DNA of 64,000 bases from Desulfosporosinus sp049943955. GTDB lineage: Bacteria; Bacillota; Desulfitobacteriia; Desulfitobacteriales; Desulfitobacteriaceae. Shown piece by piece: positions 34,144-42,965 of this stretch (within the stretch, counting starts at the first letter, position 1; the number at the start of each line of letters is the position of its first letter). A program made the translations under genes and the position numbers. The stretch covers positions 124,001 through 188,000 of the forward strand of contig NZ_JBNFTW010000006.1 of assembly GCF_049943955.1 (NCBI RefSeq). Direction: 5' to 3'. A model generated the notes under the pieces. The model worked only from the letters and a program-made list of their open reading frames with translations. It was not told where the DNA came from and did not search any database.

Positions 34144-36045
34144 CTAGCGGTTCAGGAGGGCCCCGACATATTTTACAATTTGATTAGCACAAATTGGACA
34201 GTATCCATGCTCATTGATAAGACGATCCATGACATTATTAATTCTCTTCAGCTGTTCCTGGTCAGGATGATCTACTGAGGTTGTGATTTTTACAATATCC
34301 TTGAGATCAGCAAAAAGTTTCTTTTCGATGGCCTCTTTTAAACGCTCGTGAGACTCATAGTTAAACGGTTTTCCTTTACGGGCGTACATGGAAATTCGAA
34401 TTAAGATTTCTTCACGGAAGGTCTTCTTGGCATTTTCTGTGACACCGATTTGCTCTTCAATACTCCGCATTAACTGCTCATCAGGAGGTAATTCTTCACC
34501 TGTTATAGGATCCATTAATTTCGTAGAATTACAAAATGCTTCTACATTATCGAGATAATTGTTTAACAGGGATTTTGCCGATTCCTCATAGGCAAAGACA
34601 AAGGCTTTCTGAACCTCTTTCTTAGCCATTTCGTCATATTCGCGTCGTGCAACTGAAATTAAATTCAAGAGATTTTCTTTCTCTTCTTTCATAATTGACG
34701 TATGCTGGGATAACCCGTCCTTCAATGCTCTGAGAATGTCCAAAGCATTAATGCAGGCACGTTCATCTCGGATCAGGGCCGTTGAGATGCGATTAATGAC
34801 ATAGCGCGGATCAACGCCGCTCATTCCTTCTCCTTGTTCCTCTCCTTCCAGCATGAGTTCCTTAATATCCTTTTGATTGAATCCTTCAACATCTTCACCA
34901 TCATAGATTCTCATTTTTTTAACGAGATCCATTCCCTGTTTTTTAGAAGGCTTCAGTCGGGACAGAACTCCGAAGACAGAGGTGGCCCAGAGACTATGGG
35001 GGGCAATGTGGACATTTTTAATATCGCTCTGGCTGATTAATTTTTCATATATTTTAATTTCGTCACTCACTCTGAGGTTATAGGGAATTTGCATAACAAT
35101 GATTCTGGATTGTAAGGCTTCATTTTTCTTATTAGCGACAAACGTTCGATACTCGTTCTCGTTAGTATGAGCAACTACCAGCTCATCAGCTGATATTAAG
35201 GCAAATCTCCCGGCTTTGAAATTCCCTTCCTGCGATAAACTTAAAAGATTCCAAAGAAACTTCTCGTCCGATTTCAGCATCTCTTGGAATTCCATTAAAC
35301 CCCTGTTGGCTTTATTCAATTCTCCGTCAAAACGATAGGCTCGAGGATCGGATTCCGATCCATACTCTGTAATCGAAGAAAAATCAATGCTGCCGGTTAA
35401 GTCAGCAATGTCTTGCGACTTGGGGTCTGAAGGAGTAAAGGTGCCAATTCCCACTCTCTGTTCTTCAGAAAAGAGAATCCTCTTGACAGGAAAACGTTCC
35501 ACTTCTCCCTTAAATTCTTCGTCCAAACGCAAACGACAAACGGGACAGAGATTTCCTTCAATCCGGATGCCATACTTCTCTTCAAATTGAGATCTTAATG
35601 ATAAGGGCAACAAATGCAAAGGGTCTTCGTGCATAGGGCAGCCATCAATGGCATAAACTGCACCTTCTTCAGTTCTCGTGAATTCTTCAATGCCCCGTTT
35701 CAATAAACTTACAATCGTTGACTTGCCACCACTTACAGGGCCCATAAGCAATAAAATCCGTTTCCGTACGTCCAAACGTTTGGCAGCACTATGAAAATAT
35801 TCCTCAATAAGGCGTTCCAATGTCTTATCTAACCCAAAGAGTTCTTTGTCAAAAAAATGATATTTCTTTAGATCCCCCTTTGTTTCCACACCTGCGGCTT
35901 TGATCATCGCATATATTCGCGCATGCGCATGCATCGCTAAATTTGGATTTTTAACAACCATTTGCAAGTAATCCGCAAAGGTTCCCTTCCATTCCAATGA
36001 AGCCTCTATCTCTCGATATTCACGTAACCAATTAATAACTTCCAT
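34144..36045 (-). CDS. prkA: PrkA-family serine protein kinase (AAA+)
   Basis: This 633-residue PrkA has an N-terminal AAA+ domain with P-loop LMGPVSGGKSTIVSLLKRG near residue 105, a cysteine pair (CPVCRLRLDEEF) after the CPMHEDPLHLLP motif, and the C-terminal PrkA kinase-like region ending CPICANQIVKYVGALLNR. It is proposed to phosphorylate or proteolyse spore proteins. ATG 36045 is chosen for GGGAGGG upstream. It heads a three-gene sporulation operon prkA-yhbH-spoVR. Confidence 0.93.
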   Translation of the reverse strand: MEVINWLREYREIEASLEWKGTFADYLQMVVKNPNLAMHAHARIYAMIKAAGVETKGDLKKYHFFDKELFGLDKTLERLIEEYFHSAAKRLDVRKRILLLMGPVSGGKSTIVSLLKRGIEEFTRTEEGAVYAIDGCPMHEDPLHLLPLSLRSQFEEKYGIRIEGNLCPVCRLRLDEEFKGEVERFPVKRILFSEEQRVGIGTFTPSDPKSQDIADLTGSIDFSSITEYGSESDPRAYRFDGELNKANRGLMEFQEMLKSDEKFLWNLLSLSQEGNFKAGRFALISADELVVAHTNENEYRTFVANKKNEALQSRIIVMQIPYNLRVSDEIKIYEKLISQSDIKNVHIAPHSLWATSVFGVLSRLKPSKKQGMDLVKKMRIYDGEDVEGFNQKDIKELMLEGEEQGEGMSGVDPRYVINRISTALIRDERACINALDILRALKDGLSQHTSIMKEEKENLLNLISVARREYDEMAKKEVQKAFVFAYEESAKSLLNNYLDNVEAFCNSTKLMDPITGEELPPDEQLMRSIEEQIGVTENAKKTFREEILIRISMYARKGKPFNYESHERLKEAIEKKLFADLKDIVKITTSVDHPDQEQLKRINNVMDRLINEHGYCPICANQIVKYVGALLNR

Positions 36046-36088
36046 TATTTGCCCTCCCTTCTCCAATCAATCAGTGACGGATATATAT

Positions 36089-36126
36089 AAGTATATGCCT
36101 TGTCGCCCTAGATAAGGCATATACTT
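36089..36126 (-). other. 13-bp stem hairpin in the prkA leader
   Basis: AAGTATATGCCTT (36089-36101) and AAGGCATATACTT (36114-36126) are exact inverted repeats about 45-80 bases before prkA. It may be part of the upstream termination region or of a structured prkA leader. Confidence 0.4.
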
Positions 36127-36141
36127 TTAAACTTCTTTTAT

Positions 36142-36178
36142 AAAGAAAACTAAGAACACCCAAAAAGCGGTGTTCTTC
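36142..36178 (-). terminator. Terminator of the small basic protein gene
   Basis: AAGAACACC and GGTGTTCTT form a nine-base stem; on the minus strand it is followed by AGTTTTCTTTAT. Confidence 0.7.
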
Positions 36179-36199
36179 CTTCATTGAGCAATATAACTT

Positions 36200-36412
36200 T
36201 TAATTGATTTTCTCCAAATCCCAAGGATCATAAGCAAACTCACCCGGCAGAATATCTAAACGCGCTACTACATACTCTCCGATCTCGTCACAATCGATCC
36301 GAACAACAGTCCCTAGGCAGCGATTGCTTGTTGTAACTCGATCTCCAACTTTAAACTTACGTTGGGTTCGAAAAGAAGAGCGGGATACCGAATCATTATT
36401 TATTGAAAACAC
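36200..36412 (-). CDS. Small SH3/KOW-like protein
   Basis: The 70-residue product starts at GTG 36412, eight bases after AGGAGG; an ORF reaching 36487 has no such site. Residues from about 20 on (KFKVGDRVTTSNRCLGTVV and YVVARLDILPGEFAYDPWDLE) have the VGDxV...GxVV pattern of small SH3/KOW-like beta barrels. Function unknown. It lies between glnA and prkA on the same strand and is followed by its own terminator. Confidence 0.65.
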   Translation of the reverse strand: MFSINNDSVSRSSFRTQRKFKVGDRVTTSNRCLGTVVRIDCDEIGEYVVARLDILPGEFAYDPWDLEKIN

Positions 36413-36661
36413 ATCGTTGTCCTCCTTCTTAAATCGCACTATGTTACTTAATATTATCAAGTGAAAAGCAGAAGTTCCGGGATGCAATTTAGAATATTTG
36501 AAATTGTACTTTGTGATTTATTTAATAAAGTATATGCTCATACGTTAAATCATTTTCATGACATTATTATTTTGTTTTTTGATTAAGAAGGCCTCTGGCA
36601 AGACGGCAGGTTAGTTGCACTATATAGGAAAGTACAACTGAAGGGCAACTTTACGGATTGC

Positions 36662-36691
36662 ATAAAAAAAAATCCGCATCAAGTGCGGATC
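36662..36691 (-). terminator. Terminator of glnA
   Basis: ATCCGCA (36672-36678) and TGCGGAT (36684-36690) flank a short loop, and the minus strand then has a run of nine T. Confidence 0.85.
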
Positions 36692-36709
36692 TTTTTAGGC
36701 AATCATTTC

Positions 36710-38038
36710 TTAATATAAGGCTAAATAACGATCTAATTCCCATTGAGATACTGTGACTCGAAAACTGTCCCATTCTTCCATCTTCGCTTCATAAAAACGA
36801 TGGTAGATATGACTTCCTAAAGCTTCTTGCATAACTGACGCTTGAGCCAATTCATCCAAAGCCTCTTTCAAACTGCCTGGCAAGGAACCAATATTGAGAT
36901 TGGCGCGTTCTTCATTTGTCATGGCGAAAATATTCATATCTACAGCAGGAGGTGGAGTAAGTTTGTTTTTTATTCCGTCCAGTCCGGCTTTTAATTGAAC
37001 AGCGAGTGCTAAGTAAGGGTTGCAGGAAGGATCGGGACTTCTTAATTCAATGCGGGTCGAAGCTCCTCTTTTCGCGGGGATCCGGATCAAAGGACTTCTG
37101 TTCCGTCCGGACCAGGCTATATAACAAGGGGCCTCATAGCCGGGAACAAGTCGTTTATATGAATTAACCGTCGGGTTCGTTATGGCAGTAAAGGAGCGGG
37201 CATGTTTCATCAGTCCGGCAACATATTGATAGGCAATTTCGGAAAGTTCAAGGGGATCATTAGGATCGTAAAAGGCATTTTTTCCGTCTTTGAATAAGGA
37301 TTGATTACTGTGCATCCCTGAACCATTGATCCCAAAAATGGGTTTGGGCATAAAGGTAGCATGTAAGCCATGGTGTTGGGCTATTGTACGAACTACAAAG
37401 CGAAAGGTCGCAATCTTGTCAGCAATATCCAAGGCATCCGCATACTTGAAATCAATTTCATGTTGTCCGGGGGCAACTTCATGATGAGAAGCTTCAATTT
37501 CATAACCCATCTGTTCTAAGGTCAGAACCATATCCCGCCGAGCATTTTCCCCTAAATCAACGGGTGTTAAGTCAAAATATCCCGCCTTGTCATGAGTAAC
37601 CGTTGTCGGCCGCCCTTCCGGATCTGTATGGAAAAGAAAAAACTCCAACTCCGGACCCACATTTAAGGTATAACCAAGATCAGCCGCCTCCTTTAAAGCC
37701 TTTTTAAGAGCGCTTCTCGGGCAGCCTCCGAAAGAAGTTCCGTCCGGATTATAGACGTCGCAGATAAGACGAGCAACTGCTCCTTCTTTAGGGCGCCAAG
37801 GAAATACGACAAAGGTATTAGGATCAGGCCGTAAATACATATCAGATTCTTCAATCCGTGCAAATCCTTCAATCGAAGACCCATCAAACATCAGTTGTCC
37901 ATCTAGCGCTTTCTCCAATTGTTCTATGGTAATAGCCACATTTTTAAGAATTCCAAAGATATCCGTAAATTGTAAGCGAATAAACTTGACCCCTTTTTCC
38001 TGAGCTTCACGAAGGACATCATCATTAGTCATGATCAT
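36710..38038 (-). CDS. glnA: Type I glutamine synthetase
   Basis: The 442-residue enzyme makes glutamine from glutamate, ammonia and ATP. Motifs are FDGSSIEGFARIEESDM (N-terminal beta-grasp/active-site loop), the catalytic NVGPELEFFLF, HHEVAPGQHEID, the ATP site KPIFGINGSGMHSNQSLF and RSPLIRIP. The short length without the adenylylation loop matches the Firmicutes GSI-alpha type, regulated by feedback and by transcription. ATG 38038 follows GGAGAG; ATG 38032 is possible. A promoter and leader hairpin precede it. Confidence 0.96.
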   Translation of the reverse strand: MIMTNDDVLREAQEKGVKFIRLQFTDIFGILKNVAITIEQLEKALDGQLMFDGSSIEGFARIEESDMYLRPDPNTFVVFPWRPKEGAVARLICDVYNPDGTSFGGCPRSALKKALKEAADLGYTLNVGPELEFFLFHTDPEGRPTTVTHDKAGYFDLTPVDLGENARRDMVLTLEQMGYEIEASHHEVAPGQHEIDFKYADALDIADKIATFRFVVRTIAQHHGLHATFMPKPIFGINGSGMHSNQSLFKDGKNAFYDPNDPLELSEIAYQYVAGLMKHARSFTAITNPTVNSYKRLVPGYEAPCYIAWSGRNRSPLIRIPAKRGASTRIELRSPDPSCNPYLALAVQLKAGLDGIKNKLTPPPAVDMNIFAMTNEERANLNIGSLPGSLKEALDELAQASVMQEALGSHIYHRFYEAKMEEWDSFRVTVSQWELDRYLALY

Positions 38039-38074
38039 AGTGGATCTCTCCTTTCAAGTTTCCCAAACGATAAA

Positions 38075-38111
38075 CGTCCATGCTCTAACCCTATTTGGTT
38101 TTGCATGGACG
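38075..38111 (-). promoter_or_regulatory. Hairpin in the glnA mRNA leader
   Basis: CGTCCATGC (38103-38111, minus strand) and GCATGGACG (38075-38083) form a nine-base stem; inside it AACC and GGTT pair around a six-base loop AAATAG. It begins about 20 bases after the predicted transcription start. The layout resembles the first hairpin of an ANTAR-type antiterminator, but the loop lacks the expected G at position 4 and a second hairpin is not evident. Confidence 0.4.
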
Positions 38112-38134
38112 GCTTTGTCCTACACTTATTTTCT

Positions 38135-38163
38135 AGTATACTCAGTGTTTCCTTTATTTACAA
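38135..38163 (-). promoter_or_regulatory. Sigma-A promoter of glnA
   Basis: On the minus strand TTGTAA (38163-38158), a 17-base spacer and TATACT (38140-38135). Transcription should start near 38128. Confidence 0.7.
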
Positions 38164-38175
38164 TGCCCGACAACT

Positions 38176-38709
38176 TTAAAATTCAATCCCCTTGCGAGCC
38201 ATTATTCCTTGGTCAAACGGATGCTTCTTTTGAACCATTTCAGTTACCAGGTCCGCCCTGGCAATTAAACGTTCTGAAGCATTACGGCCGGTCAAAACTA
38301 ACTCTACATGATCCGGTTTAGAATTCAAAACATCGAGAACATCCTGTTCCGCTAAGAGGTCAAACCATACGGCATTAATGATCTCATCGAGAATAACAAT
38401 ATCCCACTCCCCTGAAGAAACAACTTCCTGAGCTCGCTTAAATGCTTTTTGGGCCTCTTGCACATGTTCTTCCCCGGGAGTATCTTTGTATACCCACCCC
38501 TTTCCGCCAAAGTGTTCCAGTTGACATTCAGGATACAGACGGCTTAGTCCTTTCAATTCTCCGTAGTCATCGTTTCCTTTCATAAATTGAATAATATATA
38601 CATTGAAACCGTGTCCCACGGCTCGGACTGCCAGCCCAAAAGCGGCAGTCGTTTTTCCCTTGCCGTTTCCCGTGTATATTTGAATTAATCCTTTCTCTAT
38701 AGCTGACAT
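38176..38709 (-). CDS. cobO: Cob(I)yrinic acid a,c-diamide adenosyltransferase
   Basis: This BtuR/CobO/CobA-type enzyme adds the adenosyl group to the corrin cobalt during coenzyme B12 synthesis or salvage. The P-loop IYTGNGKGKTTAAFGLAVRA is near residue 10, IQFMKG and WDIVILDEI follow, and LVLTGRNAS closes the domain. The frame is about 177 residues from the ATG at 38709, which is preceded by GGAAGG at seven bases and overlaps the preceding gene's stop (ATGATG). Confidence 0.92.
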   Translation of the reverse strand: MSAIEKGLIQIYTGNGKGKTTAAFGLAVRAVGHGFNVYIIQFMKGNDDYGELKGLSRLYPECQLEHFGGKGWVYKDTPGEEHVQEAQKAFKRAQEVVSSGEWDIVILDEIINAVWFDLLAEQDVLDVLNSKPDHVELVLTGRNASERLIARADLVTEMVQKKHPFDQGIMARKGIEF

Positions 38710-39239
38710 CATTGCACCTTCCGAATCCACTTTTCTAGTTGAGGATGTACGTAGACAACATTGGGCGATCTCAAGATTTCCGGAAATCTTTCCAGGGTTT
38801 GTTGGTTGAACGGGATAGAGAAAAACAGTTTTATCGCTGATTTTTCATCATTCGCCCTTAACTCTACTTTATCAGGGTAGAGGTAGTAAGAATAGTTCCC
38901 ATCGCGCCATCGAACCTCAAGTTCCCCAAGCTTAAGGAGAATTATACCAAACTCCTCAATTTTCACAGACTCAACGCTGGAAAAAGGCTGTCGTAAATAT
39001 TCTGCTTCTAAAGCGACTTGTCCGACTTTAAACTGCAATTCCAAAAGTTGTTCAATGATCAATCGTGCTGGTATGGATATATCTTCAAAGGCCCTGCGCT
39101 CGCTAATCAACTCCTCAAGAAGAAGCTCAAATTTTCTCACATGGACAGACCGTACTTTTTGTACTTTCTTTAATGCCCTTTCAAAGCTATGATAAACATC
39201 TTCAATACATTCAAGGAGCATTGTATCTTCCTCACGCAT
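38709..39239 (-). CDS. Hypothetical protein upstream of cobO
   Basis: The 176-residue protein is predicted to be an alpha-helical N-terminus (about 90 residues; FERALKKVQKVRS, LLLEELISERR) followed by a beta-rich region (ILLKLGELEVRW, YYLYPDKVELRA). No signal peptide or membrane helix. A GGAGGGG site precedes ATG 39239 and its stop overlaps cobO, so they are coupled. I do not recognise the family. Confidence 0.7.
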   Translation of the reverse strand: MREEDTMLLECIEDVYHSFERALKKVQKVRSVHVRKFELLLEELISERRAFEDISIPARLIIEQLLELQFKVGQVALEAEYLRQPFSSVESVKIEEFGIILLKLGELEVRWRDGNYSYYLYPDKVELRANDEKSAIKLFFSIPFNQQTLERFPEILRSPNVVYVHPQLEKWIRKVQ

Positions 39240-39340
39240 AGATTCCCCTCCTATCCATATCGCTATACCAGAAAGTGCTTATCTCTATTTTATCTGAACT
39301 GACTTAAATTATAAAGCTCTTTTGCGAAATTTTGGGAGGA

Positions 39341-40609
39341 TTAAATAGTTCGTCTGTGACGAATTTTCTTTGATATTTTTTGAACCCTTATTTCAATCCA
39401 GCCTGTGGCAATTTCAGCATTCCGTCCCATTTCTAAGGCCTTCCAATAACATTCTAAAGCTTCTCTGTAATTGCGCCTCTCTTCATAAAACTCCGCTAAT
39501 CGAATCATTGCATCTAAGGGGAACCCTCCTTGCATTTTTGTCTTAGCATCAGGAGCATCTGATTTACCTCCGTGGTCGTCTCCTTGTTCCTGAGTTTCTT
39601 TAAGAAGTGTCAGCGCTTCACAAACCTCTCCTATATGTGATTGCTCTCCCAAAGTTTCAAAGAGGCTTAAGGATTTCAGATAGTATTGTTCTGCCCTTGA
39701 ATAATCCATAGTTAAATGGAGCAGATTGGCTAAGTTTTGATAGCGAAGGGCCATTTCGAAGTCTTGCTCCGGATAATGGCGGATAGAAAGATCCAGATAA
39801 TATTTTGCCTCCTCCAGCAAATTTATGGATTGTTCGATTTTACTTAAGAAAAAACAGCTTTCACTAAAAATCTGTTTCGTGTCAAATTTTAAGCAAAGAG
39901 CAACAGCTCTTTGTTGGCATTCAAAAGCAGAGCGCATTTCATTTTGTTCGAAATATAATAATGCTAAGTATTGAAGGGCGTTCGTTAAAGCCACCACGTC
40001 GAGAATTTGGATAAAGACCCAACAAGCATGCTTTAGGTTTTGTGTTGCTTCCTCCCGTTTCTTTTGACGGAAACATAATTCTCCAATCAAAATATCCAAT
40101 TCACCCTCACCTTTAAGGAAACCATTAGCACGGCAAATTTCCTGAGCCTGTTCATAAGCCTTCTTCGCTTTGTGCCAATCGGCAAGTGTGGCGTAAACTT
40201 GACCAAGGTCTGCATACAGCATCCCGAGTCTCAAAGGAGGCGAAGTCTTTGGATAAATTGCTATAGCCTTTTCATAGTCTTGACAAGCGGCCTGAAACTT
40301 TCCCCTTTTAACAGCAACGCTGGCTAAGCCGGCCCAAGCTTCAGAGATACCTTTGGCGTTTTGTAGTTCTTGGCAAATACGGAGTGCAGATTGAAACCCT
40401 TCTTCGGCTAGTTCATAAAAACCCAAACGAACTCTTGCCGTCGCTAAGAGTCGCAATGTAAAGGCAACAATCTCAGGAACTGACAATTGATCCGCCAGGA
40501 TGAGCGCTTGGGAATAATAGTTTTCTGCTTTAGCATATTGTTCCTCTCCTAGGCACTGTGTACCACCCTCCATTAAGTTCCTCCAGACTGTTAATTCCAC
40601 TTCGTACAT
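39341..40609 (-). CDS. Tetratricopeptide repeat protein
   Basis: This 422-residue, signal-less protein is built from TPR repeats across nearly its whole length, for example QYAKAENYYSQALILADQL, LAEEGFQSALRICQEL and ADWHKAKKAYEQAQEIC, of the Rap/PlcR-like long-repeat style. It ends in a basic tail (SKKIRHRRTI). GGAGGGG precedes ATG 40609. The next minus-strand gene downstream is the 38709-39239 ORF, 101 bases away. It may be a peptide-sensing or scaffold protein; nothing identifies the partner. Confidence 0.82.
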   Translation of the reverse strand: MYEVELTVWRNLMEGGTQCLGEEQYAKAENYYSQALILADQLSVPEIVAFTLRLLATARVRLGFYELAEEGFQSALRICQELQNAKGISEAWAGLASVAVKRGKFQAACQDYEKAIAIYPKTSPPLRLGMLYADLGQVYATLADWHKAKKAYEQAQEICRANGFLKGEGELDILIGELCFRQKKREEATQNLKHACWVFIQILDVVALTNALQYLALLYFEQNEMRSAFECQQRAVALCLKFDTKQIFSESCFFLSKIEQSINLLEEAKYYLDLSIRHYPEQDFEMALRYQNLANLLHLTMDYSRAEQYYLKSLSLFETLGEQSHIGEVCEALTLLKETQEQGDDHGGKSDAPDAKTKMQGGFPLDAMIRLAEFYEERRNYREALECYWKALEMGRNAEIATGWIEIRVQKISKKIRHRRTI

Positions 40610-40774
40610 ATTATCCCCTCCATGTATGTTTCATAATATGCACAATTAAATTTATTGGGTATTGTAAAATCAGAAGATTTAAGGGACCTGAGGAACATTA
40701 GAGAGAACAAGCATGCAACCTAGACATAAAAGTCGAAATATGATAATCTTTTTCTAGAAGGGGGGGTTTAGACC

Positions 40775-41035
40775 TTGAATACTTATCGCCCATCTCAATC
40801 TTCTAATATTTGGATGACTGCAGTCAAACTACTTATACTCATTCTAGGTCTTTATGTTTCAGCTGTAGTATTGGGTAAAGTTTTTACCTGGCTATTCGCC
40901 ATCACTTTTTTCCTAATACGTTTTATAGTGATTGTAGCAGCCTCTTTTTTGGTTCTTCACTTATTACTTAAGTTATTATTCAAAGTTGATTTAATTGAAC
41001 AGGTGTTCGGCCGAAAAATTTTTAAACATTTTTAA
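40775..41035 (+). CDS. Small membrane protein
   Basis: The 86-residue protein has two hydrophobic segments (AVKLLILILGLYVSAVVLG, IRFIVIVAASFLVLHLLLKLL). The start is probably TTG 40775 after GGGGGGG; ATG 40814 is the alternative without a ribosome binding site. It is divergent from the TPR gene and followed by a terminator. Family not recognised. Confidence 0.6.
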   Translation: MNTYRPSQSSNIWMTAVKLLILILGLYVSAVVLGKVFTWLFAITFFLIRFIVIVAASFLVLHLLLKLLFKVDLIEQVFGRKIFKHF

Positions 41036-41058
41036 GAAAATCAACTCTTAATAAATCG

Positions 41059-41083
41059 ACGCCCTTATAGGGCGTTTTTTTGT
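41059..41083 (+). terminator. Intrinsic terminator
   Basis: ACGCCC, loop TTATA, GGGCGT followed by a run of seven T after the small membrane protein gene. Confidence 0.85.
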
Positions 41084-41143
41084 TTTTTACCTCATGATCT
41101 GCTGTTTAAACGAATATCTTTATCCCAAAGGAGGAATGCCAAC

Positions 41144-41929
41144 GTGAGATTTATCATTTTTAAAAAACCATCCTGGCGTAACCTTGCTCTTTGGGGGATC
41201 TTATTGCTCGTTTTGATCACTTACCGAGAGAATGTGACCTCAGTTTTTTCCGGAAAACTGAAACCCATTTATTCGGCAACAGTCAATACCCCGTCTATAG
41301 GCCTAACCTTTGATATCAGTTGGGGAGAAAAAACCCCAGAACCAATTCTGGATATTTTGAAACAGGAAGGAGTTCACGCTACATTTTTTCTATCAAGTCC
41401 TTGGGCTGAAAAGCATCAGGCCTTAGTCCAGCGTATGGTCGCGGACGGCCACGAAATTGGGTCCCACGGAAACCGCCATATTGATCTTAACACCTTAGGA
41501 TCTGGCGAAATTGAACAGGAGATATCCTCCGCTCAAGAAGTTCTAGAACGAATCTCCGATCAAAAAGTGCGGCTTATTCGCGCTCCGAATGGAGCTTATG
41601 ATAATAAAGTAATTGCTGTCGCCCATAAACTCGGCTACCGAGTGATTCAATGGAGCGTTGATTCTCTCGACTGGAAGCGCCCCGGACCATCAGCAGTAAT
41701 TAATAACGTTCTCAATGGTATACGCTCAGGTGGAGGAGCTAAAGCGGGCGATATTATTTTATTCCATGCTTCAGACTCTGCGCCTGATACCATTCAAGCC
41801 TTGCCCACAGTCATAGAACAGTTAAAGCATAAGGGTTACACCCTTATGCCTGTAGGAAAACTATTGTCAGAAGCAAGTGGAACTTGGCCTCCTGAAAGTA
41901 AATTAGATAATGAACCATCCCAAAAATAA
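41144..41929 (+). CDS. pdaB: PdaB-like polysaccharide deacetylase
   Basis: The 261-residue protein starts with a membrane anchor (LALWGILLLVLITY) and contains a NodB-type deacetylase domain of the sporulation PdaB subgroup: GLTFDISWGEKT for the first motif, SHGNRHIDLNTL for the metal histidines, and LIRAPNGAYDN. PdaB is needed for long-term spore cortex integrity in Bacillus. The start is GTG 41144 after GGAGG. It is convergent with the following minus-strand gene. Orthology to PdaB rather than another deacetylase is likely but not proven. Confidence 0.82.
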   Translation: MRFIIFKKPSWRNLALWGILLLVLITYRENVTSVFSGKLKPIYSATVNTPSIGLTFDISWGEKTPEPILDILKQEGVHATFFLSSPWAEKHQALVQRMVADGHEIGSHGNRHIDLNTLGSGEIEQEISSAQEVLERISDQKVRLIRAPNGAYDNKVIAVAHKLGYRVIQWSVDSLDWKRPGPSAVINNVLNGIRSGGGAKAGDIILFHASDSAPDTIQALPTVIEQLKHKGYTLMPVGKLLSEASGTWPPESKLDNEPSQK

Positions 41930-41932
41930 GTA

Positions 41933-42934
41933 TCATTGTGATTCCCTGGTTAAAGATTTTAAGAGCGGGTCAACCTCTTGCCGTTTAGTTGCTTGTTGAA
42001 GAGCTTGAAGTGCGTCTGCTTTAACACTGCCTTCCAGATCTCCTTGGAGGGCGATTTTCAAAAAGTTATGTCCTTCCTGGGTCCTTCCTTGTCCTAGAGC
42101 CTGGATTCCCTTAAGGTAATTAACGACGGCCTCTCCATGAGGGAGCCTTTTTAAAGCATAAAGACTTTTAGCAAAGCCCTCTTGATGATTCACCCTTAGG
42201 GCTAACAAAGCCATTTCAGTCTCGAATAATGTTGTTTCGGCTCTCCAAGTTTGATTCTGAATTGATTTTCCAGCTTCATAGGCTCTTGACCATTGTTCCT
42301 CCTGCAGCGCTAAATTAAACTCTATGGATTGAACTGCCGGATTGAAAGGCTGTAAGTTCCGAACCACTGTAAGTTCTTCATGAGCTGTCACAAAATCATC
42401 CCTATTAAGGGACGCTTGGGCTAAGGCTAAGTGCCTTAAAACCCGCTCTTGTCGAGGAATAGCCGACCAATCCCTTGTCCTTTCGCTTAATAAGACCTGG
42501 GTGCCCTCAAAATTTCCCTTTGCTAATTCCCAAACACTTTGAGCCAGGTCTTTTTGAGTGGGGTTTCCGATTCTAGTCATGATATTCTCGGCCTCAACGT
42601 TATTACCCTGCTGTAAATCGTATAAAAAAAGCCAAAAAAGATGTTTGTCGTCATTATATCTTGATAATTGAGCTATTATATCTTGATTATTTAGGTTAAG
42701 GGCCAGCCACAACTTAGCATCTTGGACAAAACCTAACGAGAAAAGAAACTTTCCAAAGACTCCAGGGCTATTCAATTCCGATCTTAATCCTAAGACATCA
42801 TAATTATCCATGGCTTGTTTCATGCGTCCAATTTTCCATAGAGGAGGGATAACCAGTATGGTTAAAACAATAATAACAACGATTACTCTACTCCTGCGGC
42901 AGCGACACCATAGCTGCCGTTGATGGTTTGACAA
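41933..42934 (-). CDS. Membrane-anchored TPR-like protein
   Basis: The product has an N-terminal arginine-rich cytosolic start (RQLWCRCRRSR), a membrane helix (VIVVIIVLTILVIPPLW) and then about 280 residues of helical repeats of TPR type (ARALAHLAQASLNRDDFVTA-like, here LRHLALAQASLNRDDFV; ALGQGRTQEGHNFLKIA). I prefer TTG 42934, which has GGGGAG upstream, over GTG 42997 which would overlap the YitT-like gene by 32 bases. Function unknown. Confidence 0.65.
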   Translation of the reverse strand: MSNHQRQLWCRCRRSRVIVVIIVLTILVIPPLWKIGRMKQAMDNYDVLGLRSELNSPGVFGKFLFSLGFVQDAKLWLALNLNNQDIIAQLSRYNDDKHLFWLFLYDLQQGNNVEAENIMTRIGNPTQKDLAQSVWELAKGNFEGTQVLLSERTRDWSAIPRQERVLRHLALAQASLNRDDFVTAHEELTVVRNLQPFNPAVQSIEFNLALQEEQWSRAYEAGKSIQNQTWRAETTLFETEMALLALRVNHQEGFAKSLYALKRLPHGEAVVNYLKGIQALGQGRTQEGHNFLKIALQGDLEGSVKADALQALQQATKRQEVDPLLKSLTRESQ

Positions 42935-42965
42935 AAATGATCTCTCCCCTATCGATGGTAGATTC

